Shown: one piece after another, positions 14,201-26,200 of the stretch
Numbering within the stretch: the first letter of the stretch is position 1
Layout: the number at the start of each line of letters is the position of its first letter
Source: Platycnemis pennipes
Lineage: Eukaryota > Arthropoda > Insecta > Odonata > Platycnemididae
Assembly (NCBI GenBank): GCA_933228895.1
Contig: OW121847.1
Location: 126,708,350 to 126,772,349, forward strand
Reading direction: 5' to 3'
DNA: 64,000 nucleotides
Notes under the pieces: model-generated
The model's input: the letters and a program-made list of their open reading frames with translations, nothing else
Databases searched by the model: none
Told to the model about the DNA's origin: nothing
Made by a program: the position numbers and the translations under genes

Positions 14201-17200
14201 TGGAGCATGTTTCTTTAAGGCTGTGAGGCATGGACGATGACAGCAGCGGAGAAGAAAGGGTGGAAGCATTTAAAATGTGGTGCTACCGAAGAATTATGAA
14301 GATAAAATGGATCAACCGAGTGGCAAATGAAGAAGTCTTAAGAAGAGTGGGATAAAAGAAAAGTCTACTGAAAACCATAAAAAGAAGACAGGACAACCTA
14401 ATCGGCTATATCTTATGACACGATGGCCTGATGAAGACAATGTTGAAAAGTGGATGGGAAGAATGAAAAAGGCAGGCCTTGTAGGAGTTTTATAGAACAG
14501 GTCATGAAGGACATGAAAGAGAGATATTACGTTAATATGAAGAGGTTGGCCGATAGAAGAATCGAGTGGAGGGCTGCGTCAAACTAATCCTAGGATTGTT
14601 GACCCATGATGATGGTAATGTCACTCATTTGAGGCATAGCCAGTCACTTATACCCACTCTCGCTCATGAGTGACACCTGCACTCATTGTGTTAATAGGAT
14701 TGGTCATCATAAAAGAGGTATATTGTTATTATGGTGACTTTTTCAATGTTTCATGGGTAATGCAGCCTGCCAAAGTTTATGTATGATTACCGTAGTGGAA
14801 AAATTTCCTGAGAAATTAATAAGACACTATGAGAAAAGTCTGAGAAATGGGACACTTTTCTCATAAAATCCTCACAAATTCTTTTCCCAACTCAGTGAGA
14901 AATCCCCAAGAAATTCATTGGACATCCCAGGTCAAACTGAGAAATCCCCTAGAAATTCCTGAGACATCCCATGTCAAACTGAGAAATTCCTGAGACATCG
15001 CAGGTAAAACTGAGAAATCCCCAAGAAATTCCTGGTACATCCCAGGCCAAACTGAGAAATCCCCAAGAAATTCCTGAGACATCCAGGTCAAACTGAGTAA
15101 TCCCCAAGAAATTCCTGAGACATCCCTGGTCAAACTGAGAAATACCCAAGAAATTCATGAGACATCCCTGGTCAAACTGAGAAATCCCCAAGAAATTCAT
15201 GAGACATCCCAGGTCAAACTGAGAAATCCCCAAGGCATTAATGAGAAATTCTACAGGAATTTTTAGGATATTCACTATGAGAAATTGTCGAGAAATTAAG
15301 TAGGGTATTCCAATTTCAATAAATTACTAAAAAATAGCAATTACTTTTACTTATCCCAATCCTCTTCTATATTCCTGCCGGAAACATGGCTATATGAAAA
15401 TTTAAATTAGATAGTATATTCATTACAACTTTAACCTAATTTATTCATACATACCATATACATAGAAACAATGTTCATTAATTACAACATAAACATTAAC
15501 AATACAATTGCTTAACATTTTTTTGTGATTTCACACTGAATACAGGTTCAAAGAAAAATTACAACGAACATAAATTACTAGTTCACATTAAACAATATTC
15601 AAATTCAAGCACACATCAGTTCAAATACCCATAATAAATTTAAGAAAACGTAAATTCCTCAAAAGACAATGGAACAAATGTTCTCAGCGATGTATACTGG
15701 AGTGCCTCCATCTCCGAGTGCCAGAAAAACAAGTCGCTACAGCCACGCTTCCGAAGCAAGAGACCGTTAGCACCGGGTTGGTTAGCGAGCAACTGACCCA
15801 CCACGTGTGCACAAGAACGGACAAGTTCCTCAGTCGCAAGATGGTGGCGAACATATCTTCCATTTTGCAACGAGTGATTTCATTGTATGGGTCTGGTACT
15901 GCTGGTTACGAGCGAGATATCCCAGCGAATCCTGGCCGTTGTAATAAATAATAACTCTCAAGTCACTAACTTGCTTGTAAGCGGAAACTAAAAATAATAC
16001 CGTAAACAAGATCATACATTAATTCTCATTTAGGTAACTCATAGATATGTGGAATAATGGCAACAAAATTTTGAAGATCTTGTATTGCCTCCTGAAATCA
16101 CACAACCAGACCATGTTTGACCCAAGCAATCCCATGCCTCGATAGCCGAAGTGACATCGTGATATTATTCCAATATGACGGATAATTAGGAATTTCAGAA
16201 TGGCATTTTAATATTTCTCCAAGAGCAAATGCTGGATAACTATGCATGCATAGTGTGGTTGTATAAGGCTTATGTCGTGAAAAGCATAGGATTCCGGAAT
16301 TAAATAATTTCACTAATTTTGATGTAATGCTTTCCGTGTCAGCAAAAACTGCTGACCTGTGGAAGTGATGAGAGTGAATTTAGATTATGAAATCGAACTT
16401 CAGTAATTTCCTCACAACAGTACCTACTGAATGATAAGAGGCAATAGATCCATCAATTTCTACCGGCTTTCAAAATATCCAAGAAACGTGTGAAATACTA
16501 ATGAAAACCGCCGCGGTTGAAAATTAACGGAATCGTATGCTGTTTGTTATCAAATAAATCAGCTAACTACGAGGATCATTAATATTGGCATCATTTCGTG
16601 TCAAACGTAAAGCATAAAGAGCTATGTTTTTCATTTTTAATCTTCCATCATTTTAATCATCCATCATTTTAATCATTTTGTGCGTCATCGTGCTAGGGCT
16701 CCCCTTGATGAGACCCGGCTTAGCCGGGAGGGTGCACCCACCAAAAAGGTTTCTCGTCCAGCCGTAAAGGGATGACTACCTGCTTGGCATCTCACAGTTT
16801 TCTTATAAAAGTCTCAGAACTGGTCCATGTCTTACAGTTTTCTTATGAATATCCCAGGAAACGAAAGGTCGAGACTGGCCACGAAAAATTTGTCTCATAA
16901 AGTCTCAGATTTCTCTCAGACTTTTCTCACAAAAACTACTTAAAACTACTAAAAACTACTTTCTCATTAATTTCTGAGGGACTTCCCACAAATACCTCAC
17001 AAATATTTTCACTAGGGTATTATTGCTTATTTTGAATTTGAAGTAGATTTTTATGTTTAATGTTAAAGTCATGGGCTAGCATTATAGATGGCAGAATGTA
17101 GTAATCAGCTAGTATATTTGAAGCAGTATCCACAGATATTCTTGCCTGCATATTGAAATTGAGGTGGGACCTACCAAATTCATTTCCCCGGAATTGCCTT

Positions 17201-20200
17201 GAGTGATTGAGTTTTGAGATGCTTTTGATTGGAGTAATTTCCAACTATTGAAGGTATCCTTTCACCCTGGGATGTCTGTTAGTCTCCTCTTACCCTAATA
17301 TTCTTGATTTGCCCCTTTCTTACAAGAGAAACTTTTAAATAGTGAATTTTTATTTCATAGAAGGGCACTAATTTCCATATTTGATGGCATATAAGATACA
17401 CAGTTTTCAAAATTACAGTTCAGAAATAAATCCCTGGTCTCATATATGAATGTTCGCATCAGAAACTTGCCATAGAGAAAAAGGATTGCATCTTAAATGC
17501 CATCAAATATGATAAATAATAAAAGAATGGCTTTTTACTGTGATTCATTATTGTACAGAAACAGAAATGAGTTGCATTTTTAATGCTGGTGCATCGTAAA
17601 TGCCATCAAATATGAATAGTAATGAAATAATGGCCTTTTAGAGTGATTTATTATCCTAATAATTTACTTAAGTATTATCCTAATAATTTACTTAAGTAAA
17701 TTATTAGGATAAATAACTAAAGTAATAAAGTAATAATTAGAGTAAATAACTTAGAGCACCACGTTTATATGGTCTGCCGAAAATACATAAGGAAGGAACA
17801 CATTTGAGACCAATTGTAAACACAATTGGCTCGCCGACCTACAAATTGGCACAGTATGTATCAAGAGGCATTCAAGATTTCATTGGTAGTACAGACTCCT
17901 TCATTAAGAACTCAGTGCATTTTATAGAAATCCTGAGGTCTACGTGTGACTGATAAAGACCTAATAGTCAGCTTCGATGTGGTTTTGCTGTTTACAAAAG
18001 TTCCTGTTCCCGATTCAGTGGAAATTTGAACAAATCTTATAGAGGATGGACTTCCAAAGGACTACCCAAAATTGGCTGAATTCTGTCTTGTGAACAACTA
18101 CTTCCTCTATAACGGGGTTATTTACAGACAGAAGAGTGGAGCAGCAATGGGTTCCCGCCTTTCTCCTGTCATAGCCAATTTATACGTGCAGTTTTCTTAG
18201 AAGAAGGCACTGGACACGTGCAAGGATAAACTGTCATGCTGGCTAAGATACGTAGGTGACACCTTTGTGATCTGGCCACTTGGAAAAGAGAAACTTGAGG
18301 CTTCTCATGATCATCTCAACAACATCCATCCAGACATGAAATTTACAAAAGAACTTGAAGAAGGAGGTTGTCTGCCTTTCCTAGATGTCCTGGTTAAAAG
18401 GAAAAGGGATGGAAGCTTGGGCCATTCAGTGTACCGAAAGAAGACCCACATAGACAGATACTTGAATGCCGCGTCCCATCACCATCCACGGGAAAAGTCC
18501 TTTGTAATTAAAATGTTAACCCACCACGCCAAAGTTGTGAGTGATGCCGAGCAACTCAACAGTGAAATAAAACATCTAATGTGGGCTCTGAAAGGAAATG
18601 GTTACAGTGACTCTGTCATAAAAAGAGTGATGAAAGAGAGGAAGCGGCATCCAAATGACGAAGATCGTAAGGAGAAGCCTTTGACCTTCGTGAAACTCCT
18701 GTACATCTCCGGAGTCACCAGCAGGATCGCAAAAATCCTTCAGAAAAGCAACATCACCACTCGCTTCTGTACGGTGGAAAAAGTTAAAAACTTCCTGCCA
18801 TTGCCGAAGGATAGACATCCTCCCCTCCAATCTATGGGTGTATATGAGGTCCCCTGCCGCTGCGGCAGAAGCTACGTGGGACAGACCAAGCGAGCCATCT
18901 CCCAGAGGCTTAAGGAGCATAAGAGAACGATGGAGCTTCATAAATGGAACGAGTCAGTGATCGCCGAACATTATGCCTCGAGCCCTGGGCATAAAATAAT
19001 GTTCGAAGAAACACGAGTTTTGGCTAAGACAGAGGATTATTATCCACGCCTAATATGAGAAGCAGTAGAAATAGCTAAAAGGCCGAATAATTTCAATAGA
19101 AAGGATGGTTATAACCTGAGCCGTGTTTGGAAAGGTTTCCTGGCCCCTTCAAATGCACAACGGCTAACGTCTTCCGTCCAAAATTGAAATCGGCCCAACT
19201 ATGGGGCAACGGACACAGATGCTCCTATATAAGAATGAGACGAAGCCGATTTACACTCAGTCTCTGGATAACGCTCCCAGTAGGAGGAGTGAAACGTCGA
19301 GTCGAAAATGAATCGCACGCAGTCTTTCCCAAAAGTAACAGCTACACAAACATTACTATTTACAACTCAAAATCAGTCATCATCTCCGTAGGCATTTTGG
19401 GAACATGATATGCAGTTGAATACACAGTGTTCACGGCAAATGGGCTTTTTACAGGTATTGCATGCTGTCTTTATTTTTCTATTTTTCTTAGAAGGGCAGT
19501 AAGCACATTGGCCATCAGCATGGCGGCTCATGTTATCGCCTCTCTCAGGTATACCCAATATTTCCCACAACCGGAGTCACAGAGATAATTGGATATTTTG
19601 CTGTTTCTCCCTTTTCAGCATGTAATCTCTGGTCAAAAGCTTAACAAGATTATTCAAATACTCCCTATGACTAACAGATTTACCTGAGTTTGCTTTGTAA
19701 ATAACAATGCTATTGATCGCGCCAATGTTTAACAAGGTAAAAAAAAGTGTTAGCGGCCATCGGCATGATATGTGAGAGACACTATAAGTGGACTGTAAAC
19801 AATCTGAAATGTCCTCACCTCCTTTTGTGGAGTTGTAATACATAACAATTTCAGGTTTATTCGTTTGAGGACCCACAATGTCATCTCAATGCATTGTTGA
19901 TAAGAGCAAAACAACTTTGTTAGCTTTAGGATTGTATGACACTAGCATCATTTATTTTTGAGAACCAAAAATTCTGTTTCCAACTACTCTATCTTTCGTC
20001 TTAGCGATAAAAATGGGTGGAATCTCACCCTTATTTTTTCTTATCATTCCTTCTGTTGTTAGACCATTTTTTATAAGATCATGTGCTAACGGGCAGGACA
20101 TGAACCAGTTATCAAGGGTGACATTTCTTCCAGTGTCATAAATGTACTGAACCAGTCTTTTTACCACTTAGTCTGGCTTGAAATCAATTTTATCTGGGCC

Positions 20201-23200
20201 CTGATTTTGTGTACCAACATACACTTTCATATTACCGGTGTAAAATGTTTTTGCGTCACAATAGGCAAATATTTTGATCCCATACTTAGATGGCTTGTTC
20301 GGCATGTAAACACGGAAACTGAATCTACCATGGAATTTTGGAAGCATCTCATCAACTGTAACTGCTTCACTCATACTGCAATTACTCCGGCAATTACTGA
20401 CAAAAGTTTCAAAAATGTTCCTAATAGGGGAAAATTTGTCTTTTTTCTTCAATTCGTTTCTTTCGTGAATGTTATCAAATCTCAACATTCTTAGCAAAAA
20501 TTTGAACCTATTTACACCCATTACAAGTCTAAAATATTCAGTTCCTGTTCCATCTGCTCTCCACAGATCAAAAATATTTTTATGGTTCGACTTTTGCACC
20601 CCAGCTAAATACAATAATCCCAAAAGGGCCTTCAGTTCAATTAAGTCCGTTTCCCTTGCATCTCTTTGACGCAGAAAACTACCCTGCACACTTCGAATTT
20701 TTGTGTTTGTGAAGAATACAATATCTGATGATATATCATCCGGAAAAAAAATTTGCCAAGAACCCAAAATATCCCATACATTTCGTGCATTACCCAGAGG
20801 TCCAGGTAGACGTTTCAGCAAATTGCATCTCTCAATTCTGGATCTTTTTGCTGGCTTCACAGCAGACCATTCTGTCCCTCCGTTTTTTCCCACGAAGGAA
20901 GAAGCTTTTGTTGCAGGTGATTGTTCATCTTCACTTTCCTCAGAAAATGGTTCGTGGTCCGAACGGTAAATAGTGTTGTCACATTCCTCATCGTCACTCT
21001 CACTCAAATCTGCATATTCCCCTTCACTCTCACTGTTAAGCATTTTCAGCATGTTGTCTTTCAGGCTCACTCATGGTCGGGAAGTGTATGCTTGGCTTTT
21101 TGATTCCTTATTGAAAGGAAGAGAGCTACCTACTTATGGCAAATTTATGAGCACATTTCAATAGAAATGAAACTACAGTTGTGACATTCACCAGCTCTAC
21201 GAATGTAAGTTTACAATAACTTACAGTTATAATTACTTTCACAAGGTGCACTGGTACAGGGTGTTGAATACAAGGGAGCGATCACCAAATGGAACTAGCG
21301 TATGCTTCCCTCACGAGTTCTTTTCAGACTGAATTGGAGAGAAATATGTTACCCTAGCGTGGAAAGTCAATCATTCTACTCACCCATACCTCAGTCGTCC
21401 TCTCCTACGACAATGTAACGGGCAAAAAAATGTAGTGAAATAGCAATGTAAACTGCGAGATAGATCGATTCAAGTCTCAAAAACTACGTAACCTGACATT
21501 GTAACACAATAGCACGTGCTTGCGGGGATTCGACCATTACAAAATAAAATGTGATACAAAGATCCTTATTTGTATTTGCGGACTGTTACTTGAAAAATGC
21601 TCAGAGATAGTAGATTATAAGAAGTGTCGAACAGAGGAGGCTACAGTGTGCTGAGTAGGAATTTTTTTTTCGATCGGGCAAGTAATCCCCGCCCACGCAT
21701 GCCATCTCAGGTTAAGACATACATGCTGAGTGTATGTAATATTCTGTTTACTACCACTACTTATTATAATTCTAGTTATACACACCTTTATTGTAATTCT
21801 ACCTCTAACATACTTATTAACTATAAGACTCACTTTTGTACATAATATGTATTTATATCAATTGAGAGGGCAAGGGCCTAGCCACATTGACACACTGGTT
21901 CCCGTGAGATCACCGAAGTTAAGCAACGTTGGGCCCGGACAGAGGTTGGATGGGTACCCCCCAGTCTAAACCTCTACCGTGGTGCTCTTGTCCCCTGTCT
22001 GCAAGTGGCGGTCAGGTTAAATGTGGGTTGGCACAATGGATCTAAAGAGCTCTAAGTGCCAGGGGGGCTCCAGAAGGCCCCTGCCCACCCCTACAATTTA
22101 CATTTTTTTATATCAATTGATTGTTACTTTCAGGTAAAGTTGTCACATTTGGTGGAGCAGACCATTATGCTGAAGAGACACCATTAATGTTCTCTCGATG
22201 CAGTTCATTGGGATCCCTCAGCAGCTTTGAGCAGCATTCAATACATGATGATCGTAGCTCTGTGATCAGTGACTTCAGGTAATTTTAAAAATATTATGCA
22301 TTTGTATGAATAACCTATTCAAAGTTTGAGGCTTTACTTTGTGGAACCACTCTATTGGAAAAGAAAATCCACTTCGTACATTCCACACAAAGGTTTTATT
22401 GGTTTCTACCATAGTTTCGGCATGTACAAAGTGGATTTTCTTTTCCAATAGCCTATTGCTGGTCGTTAAGAATGCAACATTAGGACAACTAATGGAGAAA
22501 TATCAAAGTGAACATTAAAAAAGTGTTGTTTGGTAAAAGTTATTTAGTTCAACAGAAATATAATGCCTTATAGCAATTTTTGAAGTGATCCCTTTACGTC
22601 AGGGTCTGAGCATAGAGATTTATGGTGTAGGTACCAGTTTTGTTTTTGAAGTGCTAACAATTGTATGGAGCACCCTTTGTAAACTTAATTTTTATTGTGA
22701 TCTAAAGTGCTTTACGAACATGTGAAAATATACTCTTAAAAGTAAGTTGATACTGTTCTTCTTATGATTTATCTTGTTTAATTGTCTTGAATAATAATTT
22801 TTTTAGTGAGCTGAATTTAATATCTCAAGTATTATAGTTCTATTTTGTGAGAAAATTGAACCAGCACAACTCTGCATGTTATATCGGTCTAATTAGTTAA
22901 ATTTTTTAAATATTGCCTAGGCACCTATTTACGTAAAGTATGTCTCAACCTGGTGACCCAAAGTTTGCTGCTATGAATCCCACCTTGGACCTAGACATTG
23001 GATTTGTCTTGGGTTTAAGGTTAGATGGTGTACTTTAACCTTAGTTATCCAAGCACCCAAAAACTAAATTCTACAGCCAAAAGTTTTTGTTCTTAAAATT
23101 AATTTTCACAGTGATTTTGTGCACCTCTGTGTGAATTTCATACATTGATTTAATGATGATATCCTTTCATATTCATTGTATGAAGCTTTTTTGTCATGGT

Positions 23201-26200
23201 TGTGTTTTTTTTCCTTTGAGTAAACATTTCAGTGTTTTTTGGCATTTTACATCCTTGCTGTATTTTTGTCATTTATAATCCATTTAATATGCAAGCATGT
23301 TAACCTAGCATGTTTTATATTAACTTTTGTTCTGATGACACTATTTTGTTTTTGAAAAACAGTCGGCGCACAAGTGGTGTAGTTTCTCCAAGTGAGCTTC
23401 CTGATTCTCCAACACAAACAGTGCCATCTAGTCCAAGACATTCTAAGGCACCAGTGGATTTTACCAGTAGGATTGCTGACGGGAGTGTTGTTGTCAGAGC
23501 CCAGCCGCAGGCTATCCCTGTGTTGCGGCATGGTGCTGGTAAGTGAAGTTTAAATTTAGGTATTTGCAATTATGATTTTTGGTATATGCTGCTGCCTGAT
23601 CATTTACATCACTAATTGTTGCTGCAACAATTCTCAGGGAGGTCTATCCAGAATAAATCCAGTGTGTTTGAAGATGATGTTGCAGCATTTAAAGAGGAAG
23701 ACACACCAATTGAGTTTTCTACTGCCACCAGTTTGAGTTCTCTTACTATTGATGATGAGCCCAAAATATCTCATGATGCTGCTCTAAAGGTACACTTGAA
23801 TAAGGTATTTTAAGGTTTTATCCTATGACATGTGATGAATGTTTTTTGCAATTTATGGAATTCACTTCATGGCCATGTGTGTCACAATTAATTGTTGCTT
23901 TACTTGTTTTATTCAATTGAAGTTGCACTATAGTTTTTTCTTGCTAGTGCTCTTCTAGACTCACAAAACTGATATTCTTTACATGAAATTTGTTGCCTAA
24001 TGTATTTCAATCTGTTTCACTGTCAACAGCATCTCAGTTAGTTGCATCTTCAGTCAGGTATTGAATATTTTACTTTGCACTGCCTACTTAATTTTCAATA
24101 GCTTGCTTTCACTTTCCTTTATGATATGGTTTACTATTTGTAAGTTTCGAGGCTTGGAGTTTTAATTAAATGCTTTTCGTCCTATTTCATATGCATCTTC
24201 ATGATTTTCTTGGCCAAAAAACTATCTTCCTATGCTCAAAGGAAAATGATGAATAAATATTAAAAATTTTTAATGATTGAAGCCTTATCAGAAAATGTTT
24301 CCCCTTCAGTAGAGACAGGTTAATATGAATGTACCTTATTTACCAAAAGGGCAGGCTCAAGGTGTTTCCTACCATATCAGTTTAAAAGAAGAGGGTGTAT
24401 GACTAATTGAATGACATAATGAACTAGTGATTAATTCTCTTTTCTTATATCCTTCCACCCAATTTTCCTAACCATAAATATTATGTCATTAGAGCATATG
24501 TGTGCAAAATTATGTATTTATAATTTATATCAGTTATATTTAATTGGAAATAAATTTTGTATTTCATGTAAATCATGCCCTTAAATTTTGTGAAGGTGTC
24601 ATTTATATGGCTCTCATTGCAGTTGTCAGTCGATCCTTGTACACTTTGACTCCATTATTCTTTTGGCTTCACTCTTAATTCATTTCTTTCTCCGCTGGTA
24701 TGGTTTTTGTCTTCTCCTCATAGCTTTAGAAATCTGAATTCCATTGTAGAGGTTAATCAATAACCCATAGGGCTAAATTCATTTTAAATATCCAAAATGT
24801 TTATATATAAGTATTCAGATGTTGCATTACTCTAATAACATGATATTAACTACTGTATTTGACGGCATATAAGACGCACCTTTTTTCTAAAATAATAGCT
24901 CAAAAAATCACCTGCGTCTTATATGTGAAGGTTCGACCTCCATGGGTTAATGTTTAATACCTTTGGTAGGTGGCAGCACACTAATTCATCAATATCTCCG
25001 AGAGATGGCAGCATAAGAGAAGCGCGTGCATTATCGCCTATTTTGAATACATGAGAGCAATACTGTTCGTTGGAAGCTTTATTTAACTAATTTTATTGAA
25101 TTGAGGCTTGACTAAAAAGAATAACTGATGAAGCATTAATTAAAATTTGCAACAAATAGAACGTGTTCAATGAGCAGGACTCCATCTTGAATAACTGTTT
25201 TGACTTCTCACCCTCCCCCCTCCTCTAAAATTACTTTTTGACAGTCAAGCGTTTTAGTTAACGATACCTCTCGCAGATGGCTATACAAGCGCACAAGCAT
25301 ACCAGGAAGTCCCGTAAGCGCTGCCAAGCATTGTCAATACTGACTCCATTATATTTATACCAATTATATTTACTAATATATATATATTATTCAATTGAAA
25401 AATGTTGTAGTTGTTTGTTATTATTAAGCTCATTGCTATTATGTGACATTATTTATCGTTTATTTATTATATTATATATTATTATCGTTTTGCTTGAATA
25501 TCGAACGAGCTTGATCGTATTTGATCACAGCTGATTAGAAAAAACAGCGTGTGTTCTTCTTGCTGAGTGGAACTGTTTGTTTAAAAAAAATTACCCTCAT
25601 AAATGTGTCAACAGAAGACAAGAGATTAAGTTACACAATTCAATTTAAACTAAGAGTGTTAGACTACACTAAGGAGCATGGAAACAGAGCAGCAAGGCAT
25701 TTCGGTCCACTACCTTCGGAAAAAATGATACGTACCTGGTGTCTGCAAGAAGACCAACTGAAGACCGCTAAAAAACACGAATCTTCGATGCCCAGTCCCA
25801 TGTTGGCCTGAACTTGAGAATGCCATAAAAAAGTGGGTGGTAGATAAGAGGAATTCAGGGATAAGTGTTTCAACCAAAATGATAATTAATGAGGCCAGGG
25901 GATTAGCAGAAAATCAAGGGATTCAGAACTTTTCAGGATCTGAAGGCTGGTGCTACAGGTTCATGAAAAGGCATGGCTTATCAATGTGCACAAGAACAAC
26001 TATTGCACAGAAAATTCCAGCAGATTATGAAGAAAAGATATTAGCATTTCATAGATTTGTCATGAATGCATGAAAGAAAACTTGTTTTGAACTGGGTCAA
26101 ATAGGACGAAATTCCACTAACATTTGATGTACCATCCAACGAGACTGTGAGTGTCAAAGGATCTAAATCAATTTCCATAAAAACCACCGGTCATGAAAAA

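Larger units (their letters stand above)
10846..22133 (+). other. 11.3-kb APC intron, transposon nest
   Basis: From left to right: plain AT-rich DNA (10846-13400), an exon-like segment (13411-13514), an RTE LINE tail (about 13995-14610), an inverted-repeat element with minisatellite (14789-17018), Tigger-type MITEs (17375-17613), a 38-bp palindrome, a Penelope element, a piggyBac transposase relic and a 5S SINE. The flanking exons are both phase 1 and join in frame. Confidence 0.75.

Noticed and set aside
14890..15245. CRISPR-like array
   Set aside because: Contiguous 42-bp units without unique spacers in a eukaryotic intron: a minisatellite.
14915..15275. Repetitive minus-strand proteins
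   Set aside because: By-products of the 42-bp repeat, whose length is a multiple of three.
21880..21960. 5S rRNA gene
   Set aside because: Only part of the 5S sequence is present, it joins a non-5S tail, has a target duplication, and a second copy with the same tail exists: a SINE.
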